A model generated the notes under the pieces. That model ran no database searches and had not been told where the DNA came from. It was given only the letters and a program-made list of their open reading frames with translations. Positions 1 to 11,394 of a DNA stretch of 64,000 bases are shown here, piece by piece. A program made the translations under genes and the position numbers. This DNA is from Posidonia oceanica (Eukaryota > Streptophyta > Magnoliopsida > Alismatales > Posidoniaceae), in the NCBI GenBank assembly GCA_037176725.1, contig JAZBRS010000014.1, positions 73,452,501 through 73,516,500 of the forward strand. The letters run 5' to 3'. The first letter of the stretch is position 1, and every line of letters begins with the position of its first letter.

Positions 1-1659
1 ACCAATCAGATTCCAGATCAGGCCCCAGATTTCCAAGGTAAGTCCTCCTGAACTTCAGCTGCATCATTTGCATATCATTCGCATTGCATGACTTTTGTGC
101 ACTCCTTTTCGCTTTGTTTCTTGCACGGTTTTGCGTGCCGTTTCGTTTTATTGCACCGTTTTGCGTGCCGTTTCATTTTATTGCACCGTTTTGCGTGCCG
201 TTTCGTTTTCTCGCACCGTTTTGCGTACCGCCCTGTTTTCTAGCACCGTTTTGCGTGCCGCCTTGTTTTCTTGCACCGTTTTGCGTGCCGCTTTGTTTTC
301 GTGCACCGTTTTGCGTGCTGTCTTGTTTTCTTGCACCGTTTTGCGTGCCACCCTTGTTTTCTTGCACCGTTTTGCGTGTCGCTCTGTTTTCTCGCACCGT
401 TTTGCGTGCCGCCTTGTTTTCTCGCACCGTTTTGCGTGCTGCCTTGTTTTCTCGCACCGTTTTGCGTGCCGCCTTGTTTTCTTACACCGTTTTGCGTGCC
501 GCCCTTGTTTTCTTGCACCGTTTTGCGTGCCGCTTTGTTTCCTTGCACCGTTTTGCGTACTGCTTTGTTTTCTTGCACCGTTTTGCGTGCCGTTTTATTT
601 TCTTGCACCGTTTTGCGTGCCGCTCTGTTTTCCCGCACCGTTTTGCGTGCCGCTTTGTTTTCTTGCACTGTTTTGCGTGCCGCTCTGTTTTCTCACATCG
701 TTTTGCGTGCCTCGCCCGTTTCTCGCACCGTTTCGCGTGTCTCGCTTGTTTCTTGCACCATTCTGCATGTCGACTTTGTTTTTCGCACTATTTTGTGTCC
801 TTGCCCGTTTCTCGTACCGTTTTGCGTGTCGACCTCGTTTCCTGCATCGTTTTACGCTCTTGCTTCATTTTCTCGCACCGTTTTGCGTGTCGACCTCGTT
901 TCTTGCATCGTTTTAGGTTCTTACTTCGTTTCTCGCCCCGTTTTGCGTGATTTACGTTGTTTCCTCTTGCATGTCGCCCGCATTGCCTGTTTTCACCATT
1001 GTTTTGTTTTATCACCTGCACTTGCATATAGGGCAGTGATGCTTACTGCCTGGAGTTCTCACGAGCCAGGTTCTGCCCGGTTCGGAACATAGACAGCGTT
1101 GCTGAGTGCTTAGATTGCACGTTTACTTTCTTGCATTGCATTTCCTCACTTAGAGCACACCTTTGAGCATCCAGATAGGCATTCATTGGCACTTAGGCAT
1201 TCAAAATCTGCATTTCCCTGCATATGCGAACGTAAGCCTAGAAAGACCGATTCTCGGGCGTGTCGGAGGTGCCTAACACCTTCCCCGCACGTAACAGTAG
1301 TCCTTACCCTCTCTCTTGGCCCGTAATGACCATATCGCCCTTATCTTAGGCACGAGTCACATCATTTGCATTCATTTGCATCTCATTTCTTCTGCATTGC
1401 CTTGCATTGCATCTTTTGCTTGGTTTTGCGTGATTATTCACGCATTTCCCCGATTTTCCTTGTCTCCCGATCTAATAGACTTGGTGGCGACTCCGATTTT
1501 GTCTTATCTTCTTCTTTTCTTCCCTTTTTTCCTTTTTTAAAATGTTTTCAAGTTAAGTCTTCCTTTTCGGACATAGCCGCTAATAGTGAACCTGATTCTG
1601 ATCGGTGCACACGAGCTTTGGCAATGTGCATGGACGATCTGAACATCGGGATTACTACA
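1..1659 (+). mobile_element. 3' end of a Tat/Ogre-type LTR, family B
   Basis: This is the right-hand part of a long LTR that begins outside the window. It matches, in the opposite orientation, the inner end of the complete solo LTR at 48710-53801; position 1 corresponds to about 50300 there. Both copies stop at the same place: each ends in TTACTACA, after which the flanking sequences differ (GATGTATTCC here). The LTR carries a 30-bp minisatellite, a block containing CACCTTCCCCGCACGTAAC at about 1279, and GGTGGCGACTCC about 166 bp before its end. No primer-binding site follows position 1659. Instead the sequence continues into a Tekay-like chromodomain, so this is the downstream edge of an insertion, either a solo LTR or a 3' LTR. 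Assignment to the Tat lineage is inferred from the shared LTR blocks and from the pol-bearing element at the right edge. Confidence 0.82.
118..957 (+). repeat. 30-bp minisatellite inside LTR
   Basis: About 28 tandem copies of a 30-bp unit share the core CACCGTTTTGCGTGCC followed by a T-rich stretch. The last few copies are degenerate. The unit length is a multiple of three, so several long but meaningless open frames exist on both strands. The homologous LTR at 48.7-53.8 kb has the same array in reverse at 49411-50208. Confidence 0.95.
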
Positions 1660-1893
1660 GATGTATTCCATGTCTCCATGCTGAGGAAGTGTCTGGCTGA
1701 TATGTCACAAGTAATCCCTGTTCAGCCAGAGGTGCTCTAGGAAGATCTCTCTTATGTTGAGATGTTGTCCAGATTATTGATCAAAGGGAACAGGTGTTGT
1801 GGAACAAGGTGATTCCACTGGTTCTCATGCGATGGCAGCATCATGGAGCTGAGGAGGCCACTTGGGAGCGCGAGGTTGACATCCTTGCTTGAA
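1660..1893 (+). pseudogene. Tekay-like polyprotein C-terminus with chromodomain
   Basis: The sequence directly after the LTR encodes VFHVSMLRK, then VIPVQPE, a stop, and after one frameshift VLMRWQHHGAEEATWERE. This is the end of integrase plus the chromodomain of a Ty3/gypsy chromovirus; the tryptophan-rich VxMRWxxH...EATWERE block is the chromodomain signature of the Tekay/Del type. A stop at about 1738 and a frameshift near 1770 show it is dead. The rest of the polyprotein is separated from it by the LTR that ends at 1659. It precedes its own 3' LTR at 1954. Confidence 0.85.
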
Positions 1894-2035
1894 ACCCGCA
1901 TCTTTTCACCTACCGTTGATTTCGGGAGCGAAATCCTTTTTAGGTGTTTATGCTGTAATACCCGGGAATTCATTTCCCTTGTAATTGTACAAATTTAATG
2001 AATTCCTGTATTTATGGGCGGGTGTTTTTGGCCTC

Positions 2036-2176
2036 GTGGGCCCCACTTGTGATTGTTTGTGGGCCCCACCTATGGTTTGCTGTGGGCCCCACTTGTGTTT
2101 GTGTGGGTCCCACTTGTGGTTTGTTGTGGGCCCCACCTGTGTTTTCATGGGCCCCACTTGTGGTGGTTGGTGGGGC
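2036..2176 (+). repeat. GTGGGCCCCAC repeat cluster in Tekay-like LTR
   Basis: Six copies of a short unit lie within about 140 bp: four GTGGGCCCCAC, one GTGGGTCCCAC and one ATGGGCCCCAC, separated by T/G-rich spacers of about 10-14 bases. Each copy contains a match to TCP-type transcription factor sites (GTGGNCCC or GGNCCCAC). The cluster is in the first 225 bp of the LTR, where U3 promoter elements are expected. Confidence 0.85.
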
Positions 2177-2479
2177 TAGGTGGTGGTTTCATCCCTGTTC
2201 TTATCCTTTCTGCATTCTGGTCCTTATCTTCAGCATTCATGCCATTTCCTAATTCTTAGGGGTGCGTTGTGCAATTTGCCTAGCATATCATTATACGTGG
2301 GACCGCGTGGCACTGTGGTTTTATTTCTTTCGCTGTGGTAGCTGTCTTCGCGTGGCTTGCTGGTTGGTGATGAAACCAGATCCACCTCCTTCGGGGAAAA
2401 GCTGATGCTCGTGGCTCTACAGTGCTGCAGCCGTGTTATATCTATAAGCTTTGTGCCTCCGTTCCTCCCCCACACTCCC

Positions 2480-2720
2480 CACTCTCCCTTCTCCATTCCA
2501 CCTCTCTCTCTCTCTCTCTCCACACTCCCTCTCCGGTATCTCTCTCTCTCTCTCCCTCCACTATTCCTTTATTTTTCTCTCTTTCCCTTCCACCATTTTT
2601 CCCCATCTCCTCCCCTATTTCCTCTCCTTCCTCCTCCACCTCTCTGTATCTCCCTCCCCCTCTCATCACACCCACTCTCCCTCCCTCTCCCCACCATCCA
2701 CTCTCCCCACTATCTCGTCA
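2480..2720 (+). repeat. CT-rich low-complexity tract
   Basis: A pyrimidine tract with (TC)n runs lies inside the Tekay-like LTR. Open frames on both strands here follow from base composition and have no recognisable domain. Confidence 0.9.
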
Positions 2721-2781
2721 CACCTGTTTAGGGTTTTTGGGATCCAAATTGGATCCCACTTTGTTCCCTACAGACCCTAGT

Positions 2782-2820
2782 TTCGGCATGCCGAACTAGG
2801 TTTGGCATACCGAAACTGGG
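2782..2820. repeat. TTCGGCATGCCGAA palindromes
   Basis: A perfect 14-bp palindrome at 2782-2795 is followed by a second close copy (TTTGGCATACCGAAA) ending at about 2816. The same motif recurs in the copia LTRs of this window (see findings). Confidence 0.8.
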
Positions 2821-4313
2821 TCTGAGATTTTCTCAGACCCATTTTGGGCGGGGGGGTTGCTTAAGGATTTAATTGTGTTTAATTATGGCTATAACTATGA
2901 TTGTCTTGTGGCTTGTTAAAGGTTTTCAGAAATGATTTTTGGGAAATTATGGAATTGTTTTCGAAAGGTTTGCCGAGGTTTTTGTCGAGGCCGAAACCTG
3001 GGAGTCATGTGGTCTGGACCCGGGGATGCGCTGGCATTCCTAGCGTATCGCACACTTCGCCTGGGCTGAGGTTTGGGGGTCGGGGTGCCGACCATACCTA
3101 GTGGTATCGTGGCAGCAAACTCGAGAGGTATGATACTCCTGCGTAGCTAGGTGTGATACCCTAGTCGCTACGGGCACCGGGACTCGCCTTTGTTTTGGGG
3201 TGCTAGCTGAGCCTAGGGTTGAGGAGCCTCTAGTGGTTCGGATCACTGAGTTGGTGGACGTCGATAGTTGCGTGCCTTGTGGTCTTGTCCCGAGTGTGGA
3301 CAACTCTCCCAGGTGGGGTGAGTAGCTTTCCCATGTGAGGATCGCTTTTTGAGGCTTCTCTGGTATGAGAATAACGTGACGGGCACGCTCCCCCCACAGG
3401 ACAGGTGTCTGTGGCAGTGCAGTGAGTGCGGAGGTAAGTCCATGGCTACTGCTTGAGGCTAGGTCGGTTGCTTGGCGCCAGGCAATGCGACTAGTTGTGT
3501 CTTTTTATGCCCACGGGGTTGTGCTTGGTTTGTTTTGGCCGTATTGGGCCTAGAGCTTTACCTATTTTGTGGCTTTGCAGCTTTTACTGAGTTTTGGATG
3601 TATTGGGCCTAGAGTTTTCCCACCTTTTTGCAGCGTTGTAGTTTCAACTGAGTTTTGGGCCAATGAGCATCGCTGTGAGATTAACGAGATTTGTTTTACA
3701 TCTGGTTTTCCCAGTTAGCTTTTTGGGCTTTGGGAAAGATGTTTTATTATTATAACTAATTATGTTGACCTGGATTTGGGGTTTTGACCGGTTTTACGCC
3801 TTATTGAGGTTTTATGCCGTTTTTCTCGTGGTTTTTGTGAGGTGTGTGCTGGGTGACAATTTCTGGTCACTCACGTGTGTTTTATTATGATTTTAGTTGC
3901 AGGTGCAGATGATTAGCTGGTTTGGAATCATAGTGCATATAGTCGGAGTCACGTAGTTGTCCACTGCAGGTTCCTAGCATAGATTTTTTTTGTTTAGCCC
4001 TTAGATAATTGTTTATGTAACAATTATTTATGTTTTAATTTGTTTGGACTTTTGGAATGTGTTGGTAGCGACTCGGGTCGTTATAGGAAGAAATACTCCC
4101 TTCACCCTCGTGCTCTATGATGTGGAGTGGGGAAGTGGAGGCACGAATGGAGCTCCGGCTAAAGACGATGTCAGGGATCAAAGGTTTTTCTCAAGGTTTT
4201 GACAGAGTGGAGGCTAGGGATCTCTCTCTCTCAAACTAGAAAATAGCTCCTAATACTCAAAAATATCTCTCAACTCTTAAAAGTGCCTCCCCTTGAGCTC
4301 TAGCTCTCGGGGT

Positions 4314-4323
4314 CCTTTTATAG
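4314..4323 (-). promoter_or_regulatory. TATA box of LTR remnant
   Basis: CTATAAAAGG on the minus strand lies inside the LTR remnant at a plausible distance from the LTR start for a U3 promoter. Confidence 0.5.
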
Positions 4324-5204
4324 AGTTATGGGCCTTGAGTAGATAGGATCTAGGAATTTTCTAGAGATGAATTTAAAATTAAAATAGATATTTTTCCAAG
4401 TCGCCGCAAGGATAGGCGACAAGCCGAAATTTCTTATTTTAATAACATGGAAATGACATGGAAGTCCGCTGTTCGGGTAACAGCACGATCCACGTCAGCT
4501 AGTCGCCACTTGAAGTGGCGTCTAGCTGTAGATATCTTAGTACGACAAAGTTGTGCTAGATAGCACAACTGATAACAGCAAACTCCACGTCAGCTAGTTG
4601 CCTGTGCATATGGCGACTAGACACAAAGATCTTTATTCTTCAAAAATAAAAACCTAACTATTTAGCTACGAGTCTAGGGGTCTTATCCTTTGACCCGGTC
4701 TAAGCTCGTAACTACTGGAACAACCTGGATTTTTATCTTTGATTTTGAATTCAGTTTTTGAATTAAAGATATATGATATACACATTTAAAACGAGATAAT
4801 TAATTCAAAATATTATCTTAAGCCAAATAAAATTATCATCCATTTTCCTAGGACTTTCTCTAATTAATTGATATGATATATGCTATATCATATACTTATG
4901 TACATAGAAAAAATCGTAGAAATAATATTAATTATGGAAAAATGTTGTAATATATTATATCAATGCCCAGGATGACAAAAATCTATCAAGAGAGAGAGGT
5001 AGGCTGGTCGTTGCCTGTCTGTACAGCGACAACTCTAGTCGCCTATGTGAGTGCCGGCTAGAAATGTTGCCTTGTAAAGGGGCGACAGGACGGTCTTTTG
5101 TGTTTTCAACCTTGTCTTTTACATTAATCCAGAGAAACATGATAAAAGCCTGAAAAACTTCGGAAATTCCATGAAATCATAAAACATCTTTTTTAACATT
5201 AAGA

Positions 5205-5440
5205 AACTCAAATCTGCCACTAATTTGAGCGAAATGAGAGCATTAACTCCGTCACAGCTCATAAACTCTCATTAGATAAGGTTAAAGGGGACTTAAACTT
5301 GTCACTAGTTTGAGTAGGATAAAGGCGTTAGCTCTGCCACGGCTAACAGACTTATATTGAGAAAAGGTGTTCAAGATACTCAAACTTGCCACTAGTTTGA
5401 GTGTGTTAGCTCTGTCACAGCCAACGACCTTGAATCAAGT
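5205..5440. repeat. Degenerate 80-90 bp repeat with short inverted repeats
   Basis: About three degenerate copies contain paired words around TGCCAC or TGTCAC: ACTCAAACTTGCCACTAGTT continuing to TTGAGT, GTTAGC with GGCTAAC, and CAAAT with ATTTG. The paired arms differ between copies but largely remain complementary. Confidence 0.7.
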
Positions 5441-5578
5441 AAAATCAAGTGATGTTATTAAGTAAGTCATGGAAAAAACTGGAAAATGTGCTATTAGGCC
5501 TTAGTTATGTGATTTAGGACGCCTCAAGGGTTCCTATCCTTAATGAACTCTCGGAAATGCGAAAATGGGATATCTACA

Positions 5579-5904
5579 GTTGGTTAATATTTTTTTCCTG
5601 CCATTTTATAGTCTATCTTTAGAAAATAACAATATGTCTTAACAGGCATACTTCTCATAGAAATTAGTTTGTCTTCTTGCAGATATAGTGTTTATTCTCT
5701 TGTATTTAGTTTCTCAATCATCAAGTATCACTTCTTTGATATCCAAGTTTGGATTAAGTTTGTATTCTCTATATCTACTTATTGAAAGAGATGTACTGTG
5801 AAGTAAGGAGAACTTCAAATATAACAAATACAAGTTTCAATAAACTTAGTATAAATTTCATAGATTTAGTACAAGTTCAATCTTCAATAGATTTAGTATA
5901 AGTT
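5579..5904. other. AT-rich spacer
   Basis: No gene is visible. A short degenerate repeat containing ATAGATTTAGTA occurs around 5850-5905. Confidence 0.6.
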
Positions 5905-8345
5905 TTTCTATAGTGATAGCCACGTTTGTGACACCTACCACACATGATCAATTCCTTGAACCCTGAAGGAATTCTTTTTCTCTTGGGTCTACCAGACCTT
6001 CGTCTTCCATGACCTGATTTCAACCATTGAAGTATCCACTTTAGGTATGCATACGAAAGTTATTAGAAAAATTGATTGCTCATAAGCCAACCAATACATG
6101 TCGTTTGTAAAATAATGTAAATAAAAAGCATAAATGCTTCACCCACGAAATTGTATCACGACACAAGCATGAAGGCAAGGTATTCTATACACTCTCCATG
6201 ATTAACATGAGCAATCAGATGTGCATAAGCTTACTGTGAAAGATGGATTGAAGTGTCCCTATGTGATATCGAATGATTGAGCCAATGAGCATCTTATTCC
6301 TCTTGCAAAAGGAATATTTTCTTGGACTTTCATTTCCTTACTTGAGAAAAGATATGACTTACATGCAGTACTCACAATTTTACGTTTTGATAATATCTCC
6401 ATTATTTGAACACAGATTCGGTCTATGAGCTCGGTGACAGCCAAGTGACGAGCATCCAAGACCCAAGAATTATATGACTCGACAACATTGGAGTATATAT
6501 TCCCATAATGTTCACCCTCAAATAATGCATTTCACCAATGTTGCATCTCCAATTCATCAATCTATTGATTTACACAAGGGAATCTAATAACGAAATTATC
6601 ATAATGTTTCTTGAATTCCAACTCTATGTACGCGTACACCATTTCTTTCAACAGACTCATACATCTGCAACTACATAATTATTAGTAATAGATGATGAAC
6701 AACTGATATCAACTAAAGAAACACTAATGAAACGAAAAGATAAACTATTCTATCACCAAAAAGCATTACGCGCAAACAAACTAATTGTCATCTAAAGACA
6801 AACATTAAGCACTAAATATTAGGAAATTTAGCATTGGGTCCAATGGCAAACTATTATTTTTACCTTAAGTACCACAACTCAACATTCTTAAGGAAAAAGA
6901 AGAACCATTACACTAATACATCTTAAAAATACACTAGATGACCAAGATGACAAACAAAAACCATGCAAATACAAGCTGAAATGGTAGCAATTCACGTTGC
7001 ATGCTACTATGTCATGTCTATATATTACTCTATTTTTTACGACAATTAGTGATTTTAGAAAAAGAGGTAGTTATTCATAGATAACTTACTTGTTACGAAA
7101 TAACTTATAGAAGTCTTTTAAAGTTTTGCTTCAAATGTCTCAAGCAATAAGTATGAAAATCTCCAGAAAAGATCCTTAGAATTGAACTACGTACTTGATC
7201 CCTTGCATCTACTCGAAATAAATGTAAGTATGCACATTTTCATCCAGAATTTAAATCACCCAAGAACCCTTCCCAATTCTCGTCGGTTTCTGAATCCACA
7301 ACACCAAATGCTAAGGAAAATATCTCATTTTCACCATTCACAGTCGTAACACCAAGTGGTACACCTTGATATTTTGATTTGAGGATGGTTCCCTTAAGGA
7401 AGAGTAGTGGCCGACAACCCACTCGAAAATCAACAATTGGTGCATGAAATGCTACAAGCAACCTTTCAAATATTCTTGTTTCAAAGTTGGATTACAAGTC
7501 CATAAATAACCCAGATTTATCTTGAATATCACTACATGATACACCCATAGTTGATCAAATGAATATTGCTCATCTCCAAATAGATGTTTCTGTTCCTCCT
7601 CCTTGCCCCACTATGCTCTATCGTATGGAATTTGTATCTCATATTCATTACATATGTAATTTTGAAAGTCAATAGCTTGATCCAAAGATCTTTACTTTAG
7701 CTTATCACTTACGATAGAAGACCCCTAATGTTTAGAGGCTCTTGGATGGTAAAATTAGCTAATATCTCCTTCACAAGAATGACCCTTTTCAAATTCCTTT
7801 ATTTAGAAGACTCTACTATATGGATCATTGTAAATTGCATGAACTTTCCAAAAACATCCCAATTTGGCATAACAAGTTGTAACTCATCGAAGATCATTCT
7901 TAACATACTTAAAATTGAAATCTTGACAAATGGCAAAGTTGCTCAATGCTTTTCGAAATGCAATTATGTCATCAAACTCTTGAACAACATCCTCTAATTC
8001 ATTTTTACAAAAATCAATAAGTTTTCTTTTCACATTTGTAAAGATAATTTTCACATTTGAAAAGCCACTTTCATTGTTGCATAGTACAAAATCCCATTAT
8101 ATTGAAGAACAACGCAAAATAGAATCTCTAATTAATTGAAATGTCAAAGATTTATTTACATTAGCTTGTATACTTTTATCAATAACAAATACTTTCAATA
8201 AGTCCATTGAATTATCACCCAGTAGAACATAACTAAAGCCAACTGTTGTAGGGGTGATACAATCCCAAGACTCACATACAAATGAAACAAGATCATTGAA
8301 TGATGAATCTTTTCTCAAATTAAATGATTCATCTTTCCTATTGAA
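5905..8345 (-). pseudogene. MuDR-type Mutator transposase, decayed
   Basis: Reading on the minus strand from 8345 to 5905, pieces of one transposase appear in order. They are an N-terminal region (8318-8097), the MULE catalytic domain (about 7500-7240) with GCRPLLFLKGTILKSKYQG and FGVVDSETDENW, a block with DARHLAVTELIDRI (6459-6259), a SWIM zinc finger with CSC...CLHA (about 6240-6160) and a C-terminal zinc knuckle with CGRCHKRGYH after an SGRPKRKRI stretch (about 6000-5905). The order and content match plant MuDR-like transposases, which cut and paste Mutator DNA. The first catalytic aspartate (FLDGT in the family) is lysine here. Frames are broken by many stops and at least one long non-coding gap (7239-6660). 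Terminal inverted repeats were not found by eye. Confidence 0.8.
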
Positions 8346-9400
8346 TTGAATTCAAGTATAAAAATAACGTAATGTTCAGATTCCATTGCAAAACCTATCG
8401 TGGTTCAAGTTCACAAGTTAACTCAATCATTACACACATTCTCTGGTTCAATGAAGAAAAGCATGAAAAAATTAATTTCACATATTAGACAACAACTTAA
8501 TAGATGTAATAAATGACAATCTATTTTTAACATATATTAGTATTTCTTGGTTTAGTTTTAGTTTGTAAGCTGATACTTTCAATTCATTGTAATGATTGTC
8601 AAAGGAACTACCAATTTTGTAGCATAGAATCCATCATCCTCTTTTGGCAACATGACGAAATCACTAAGAAATCAACTATAATCTTCTAGGAAAATTCTAA
8701 ACACATTAGAATAGGTCTAACAATTTGTCCAAATGCAAAATCAACAACAAAAGTTTACATTTTCAAGGATCTGAGTAGGACTTCCAATGGGTTCAATGTA
8801 AGATGAGGAGGACCAGATAACCACGAGGGCATCTCAAATCTTCATGTACATGTTCGTGGATCCTTCTAGAGCTTTTGGGATAGATTTTGGATTCTTTGAT
8901 GAACATCAAGGTGGACCGGAAGGAGAAGGGATAATTGGAGCGGGTGTGAAAGAATAGAGGGGTTTGGGAAGAGATGATGGTAGGGTTTGTAGATTAAATA
9001 AAGATGTTGTTCTATTGTTACCATGGGACCAAAATATAAAGTTGACTAGTTGAAGTATTTATGTTTAAAGAGAGATGTCATTTGGGATCCTCATTTAATT
9101 TTTCCTTTAAAAAAAGGTAAGAAACAATTGTTTTCGTGATATAGATTTTGAAGTTTTACATAAAGCCATGATTTTTTTCTTTAGTCATTTCAAGTTTATA
9201 TCAACTTTTTTTTTTATAATAGTAGAACAACATATTTCGTGCAACCGAATAGAAGAAAACTAAGCCACCAGCGGCCATTTGGATGAGGAAAAAAAAAAGG
9301 ATAGGTATAGTAAAAAGATTGTAATGGTACACACTATTATTTTTTATTTTTGATAATAGTAGTAGATAGTCATTAACAAGCTAGATTATGAATACCACCA
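8346..9400. other. Non-coding AT-rich sequence, possible 5' flank of the Mutator element
   Basis: No gene is visible. Purine-rich sequence around 8930-8990 could be leader DNA of the adjacent transposase. A purine-rich stretch lies near 9280-9300. Confidence 0.5.
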
Positions 9401-9419
9401 TCAAGCTAGAGCAAAAACA

Positions 9420-10107
9420 AATAGTAGTATTGGGACACTGTTGAGATTTGATTTCATTGCAGAGACTCTTATGACTTCCTTATCCAGTTCTTGTGGTAAT
9501 GATTCATTTAATTGTGCGATCTTTACCATCGTGATCTTGTTCACAGATAAAACATGGATTGGAATTGACCTGATTGTTTACTAGGGATATATACACGGTT
9601 CGGCCTAGTTCTACTTCGGGCAAAACTACAAAATTGAACCATAATTTCGCACATCTCGGAACTGGAAGCCATTGCTGAGCTTGAAGCTGTCAATCTTGAA
9701 GATGAAATGGACACTTCAACCGTAGGGGAGGAGACCGATAATGCCTTCCCACCCATTAACAGCAATCTGAACAACAACAATGCCAACAATAGGAATGTCT
9801 CTGATAATTCTATGGCCACTCTCTTCTTGTAGCTGCTTTGCTTAACCTAACCGCTGCATCCTGGTGTGGTCGTGTGAAGACAGGATTGTGCACTATTGGT
9901 GTTCTGATGGTGCTGTCTGTGAGAGCTTCTTTTGATTATTTTGTGTCGATTTTGTTATGGCCCAAAGTCCGAATATCTTGGTATTTGATGTTGCAGCATT
10001 TCCTTTTGGTGGTGGTGTATTTCTGAATCCTGGAACTCTTGTTGTAACTGAACTTTCCACCTTTTCCTAATGAATCAGAATATTTCAAAATAAAAAAATA
10101 AAAAAAA
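9420..10107 (+). other. Possible processed transcript fragment with A-rich tail
   Basis: A moderately GC-rich island ends in AATAAA-like and A-rich sequence (10082-10107) that resembles a poly(A) tail. An open plus-strand stretch (about 9610-9830) encodes an acidic, asparagine-rich peptide including SELEAIAELEAVNLEDEMD. I do not recognise the parent gene. A reverse-transcribed mRNA 3' end is one explanation; a degraded host exon plus 3' UTR is another. No flanking duplication was identified. Confidence 0.3.
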
Positions 10108-10427
10108 TGCACCACAAAATATGAGTGGGTGTTGTTCAAGTAACCTACTTGAGCTAGCTACTATGCATCCCTACTATTTAATTGAACTAATGAAAATGGC
10201 TTTTGTTTGCCCTTTCTACCTCAGGTCAATGGCCGTTCATCTTGGATCCTCCAACGATAAAAGATAAAAAGCACATGCAATTGGAGTCCTGTGTTTCCCA
10301 TTTTCCTTCCGTAATAAACTTGAATATATATTTCGAGAGAAGGGTATCCCGGCAATATATCATGACATAATTCGGAGACCCTTTTTAAAAAAAAAAAAAA
10401 ATTGATAGATTTAGCTCCTATTTTGAT

Positions 10428-10890
10428 CTAGAATAAGTCCTCAAGAATAGGAATTTGTAATTTATTTGGTTGTGTAAATATTGAAATAAACTTGGAATAC
10501 TAATTCATATTTTTGTTTACTCATTCTAGAATTGTTATTCCACATGAGGAATGAAATAAAGTTATTTTACCAAATTATTCTGATACATGCATGTCTATAA
10601 AAGTATATTTAATTTTTGTATAAAAGTAATACATATTTAATTAATATGGTATATACATGTTTCAAATCAGATATATATTTTGATAATCAAGCTGTTTAGT
10701 ATTAATCTACATATTTTTCACTTATTCCAACACTTATTCTGATACTTGTTCTCTTTTTCAATCAAACTAGAATTTCTTCATATACACACTTATTTACTTT
10801 AAAAAGAAAATCACTTACAAATAGTAGCAGTAATATCAAAATACTAATATCACTTTCTATTTATTCCTAATGTTGTTATCTCACATCCAA
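10428..10890 (+). mobile_element. Foldback element, left arm
   Basis: This arm is the reverse complement, with moderate divergence, of sequence now split between 11064-11394 and 23781-24055. Matching stretches include the region around 10560-10600 with its partner near 23930, and 10735-10890 with its partner 11064-11226. Together they form a foldback of about 1.1 kb with a unique centre of about 170 bp (10891-11063). No coding capacity is visible. The superfamily is unknown. Confidence 0.8.
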
Positions 10891-11063
10891 AAAGGGACTT
10901 AAAACCAAATACATGGATAAAATACGTGTCCGCAGTCTTCAAAGGTCTACTTTGGTATCTTTATTTGTATTTATCCAAACGAATGGCTCTCCGTTACTTC
11001 CATGGCCATTGTTCTCTAACCTTCCACACCCTTCTTTTCTAGGGCATATAGATTAATTCCTCT

Positions 11064-11394
11064 TTGGATGTAAAATAACAAAAATAAGAATAAGTGGAAA
11101 GTGATATTAATATTCTGATAGTATTACTATTCTCTTTAGAAATAATTTTCTTTTGGAGGCAAATAAGTGTGTATAAAAAGAAATTCTGGTTTGATTGAAA
11201 AGTGAAATAAGTATCAAAATAAATATATTTTTTTTTGCAAATGGTAGTGGGGTTATTCCCTTTAATATTTTTTCTCCCGCAGTTCGTGAGATTCAAACCT
11301 AGGAGAGAGGTGTGTGTTCCACTCCTCCTGGCCAACTGCACCATGGAAGTTGGTTAAGTATCAAAATAAATATTGGAATAAATGAAAAACATGT
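11064..11394 (-). mobile_element. Foldback element, right arm, first part
   Basis: The inner part of the right arm pairs with 10700-10890. It is interrupted by a SINE (11227-11354) and then cut at 11394 by the Tekay-like LTR. It resumes after 23780. Confidence 0.8.
11227..11354 (-). mobile_element. tRNA-derived SINE
   Basis: On the minus strand the element starts ACCAACTTCCATGG. It contains a tRNA-like box A (TGGTGCAGTTGG) and box B (GGTTTGAATCTC) and ends in a run of A (seen as T9 at 11228-11236). It is flanked by a perfect 19-bp duplication, TAAGTATCAAAATAAATAT, at 11208-11226 and 11355-11373. A-tail plus long duplication is the hallmark of LINE-mediated insertion. It is short, at 128 bp. 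Confidence 0.85.

Larger units (their letters stand above)
1954..4085 (+). mobile_element. Tekay-like 3' LTR, copy 1
   Basis: The LTR begins TGTAATACCC, just after the coding end of a chromovirus polyprotein, and ends GGGTCGTTATA. Two other LTRs in the window (11395-23780 and 29681-32725) have the same start pattern TGTAATNNCC and the same end CGTTATA. All three share a conserved block near the 3' end built around GCTGGGTGAC, then CACTCACGTGTG (CACTCATGTGTG or CGCTCACGTGTG in the others), then GTGCAGG. The length is 2132 bp. Its target-site duplication cannot be tested because the element's left end is outside the window. Confidence 0.85.
4086..5578 (-). mobile_element. Minus-strand LTR remnant, probably Ty3/gypsy
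   Basis: Read on the minus strand, this segment starts TGTAGATATCCC at 5578, an LTR start of the same style as the Tat LTR at 55436 (TGTAGACACCC). About 1.26 kb further on it has a good TATA box, CTATAAAAGG, at 4314-4323. It runs up to the edge of the Tekay-like LTR at 4085, so its 3' end is probably missing. No coding sequence is visible. It contains paired GTCGCC and GGCGAC words and a series of short inverted repeats (5205-5440). Lineage is inferred only from the terminus and these shared words. Confidence 0.55.

Noticed and set aside
84..1092. Several long overlapping open frames rich in F, C, R and P
   Set aside because: They are readings of the 30-bp minisatellite, whose length is a multiple of three; all frames on both strands are open and none has a domain. 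The same applies to 49254-50352.
2357..2799. Overlapping serine/proline/leucine-rich open frames
   Set aside because: Low-complexity CT tract within a Tekay-like LTR.
4086..4160. Target-site duplication of the Tekay-like element copy 1
   Set aside because: The flank GGAAG is visible only at one side because the other end lies outside the window.
11290..11350. tRNA gene on the minus strand
   Set aside because: Box A and box B are present, but no cloverleaf can be formed; the A tail and 19-bp duplication identify a SINE.
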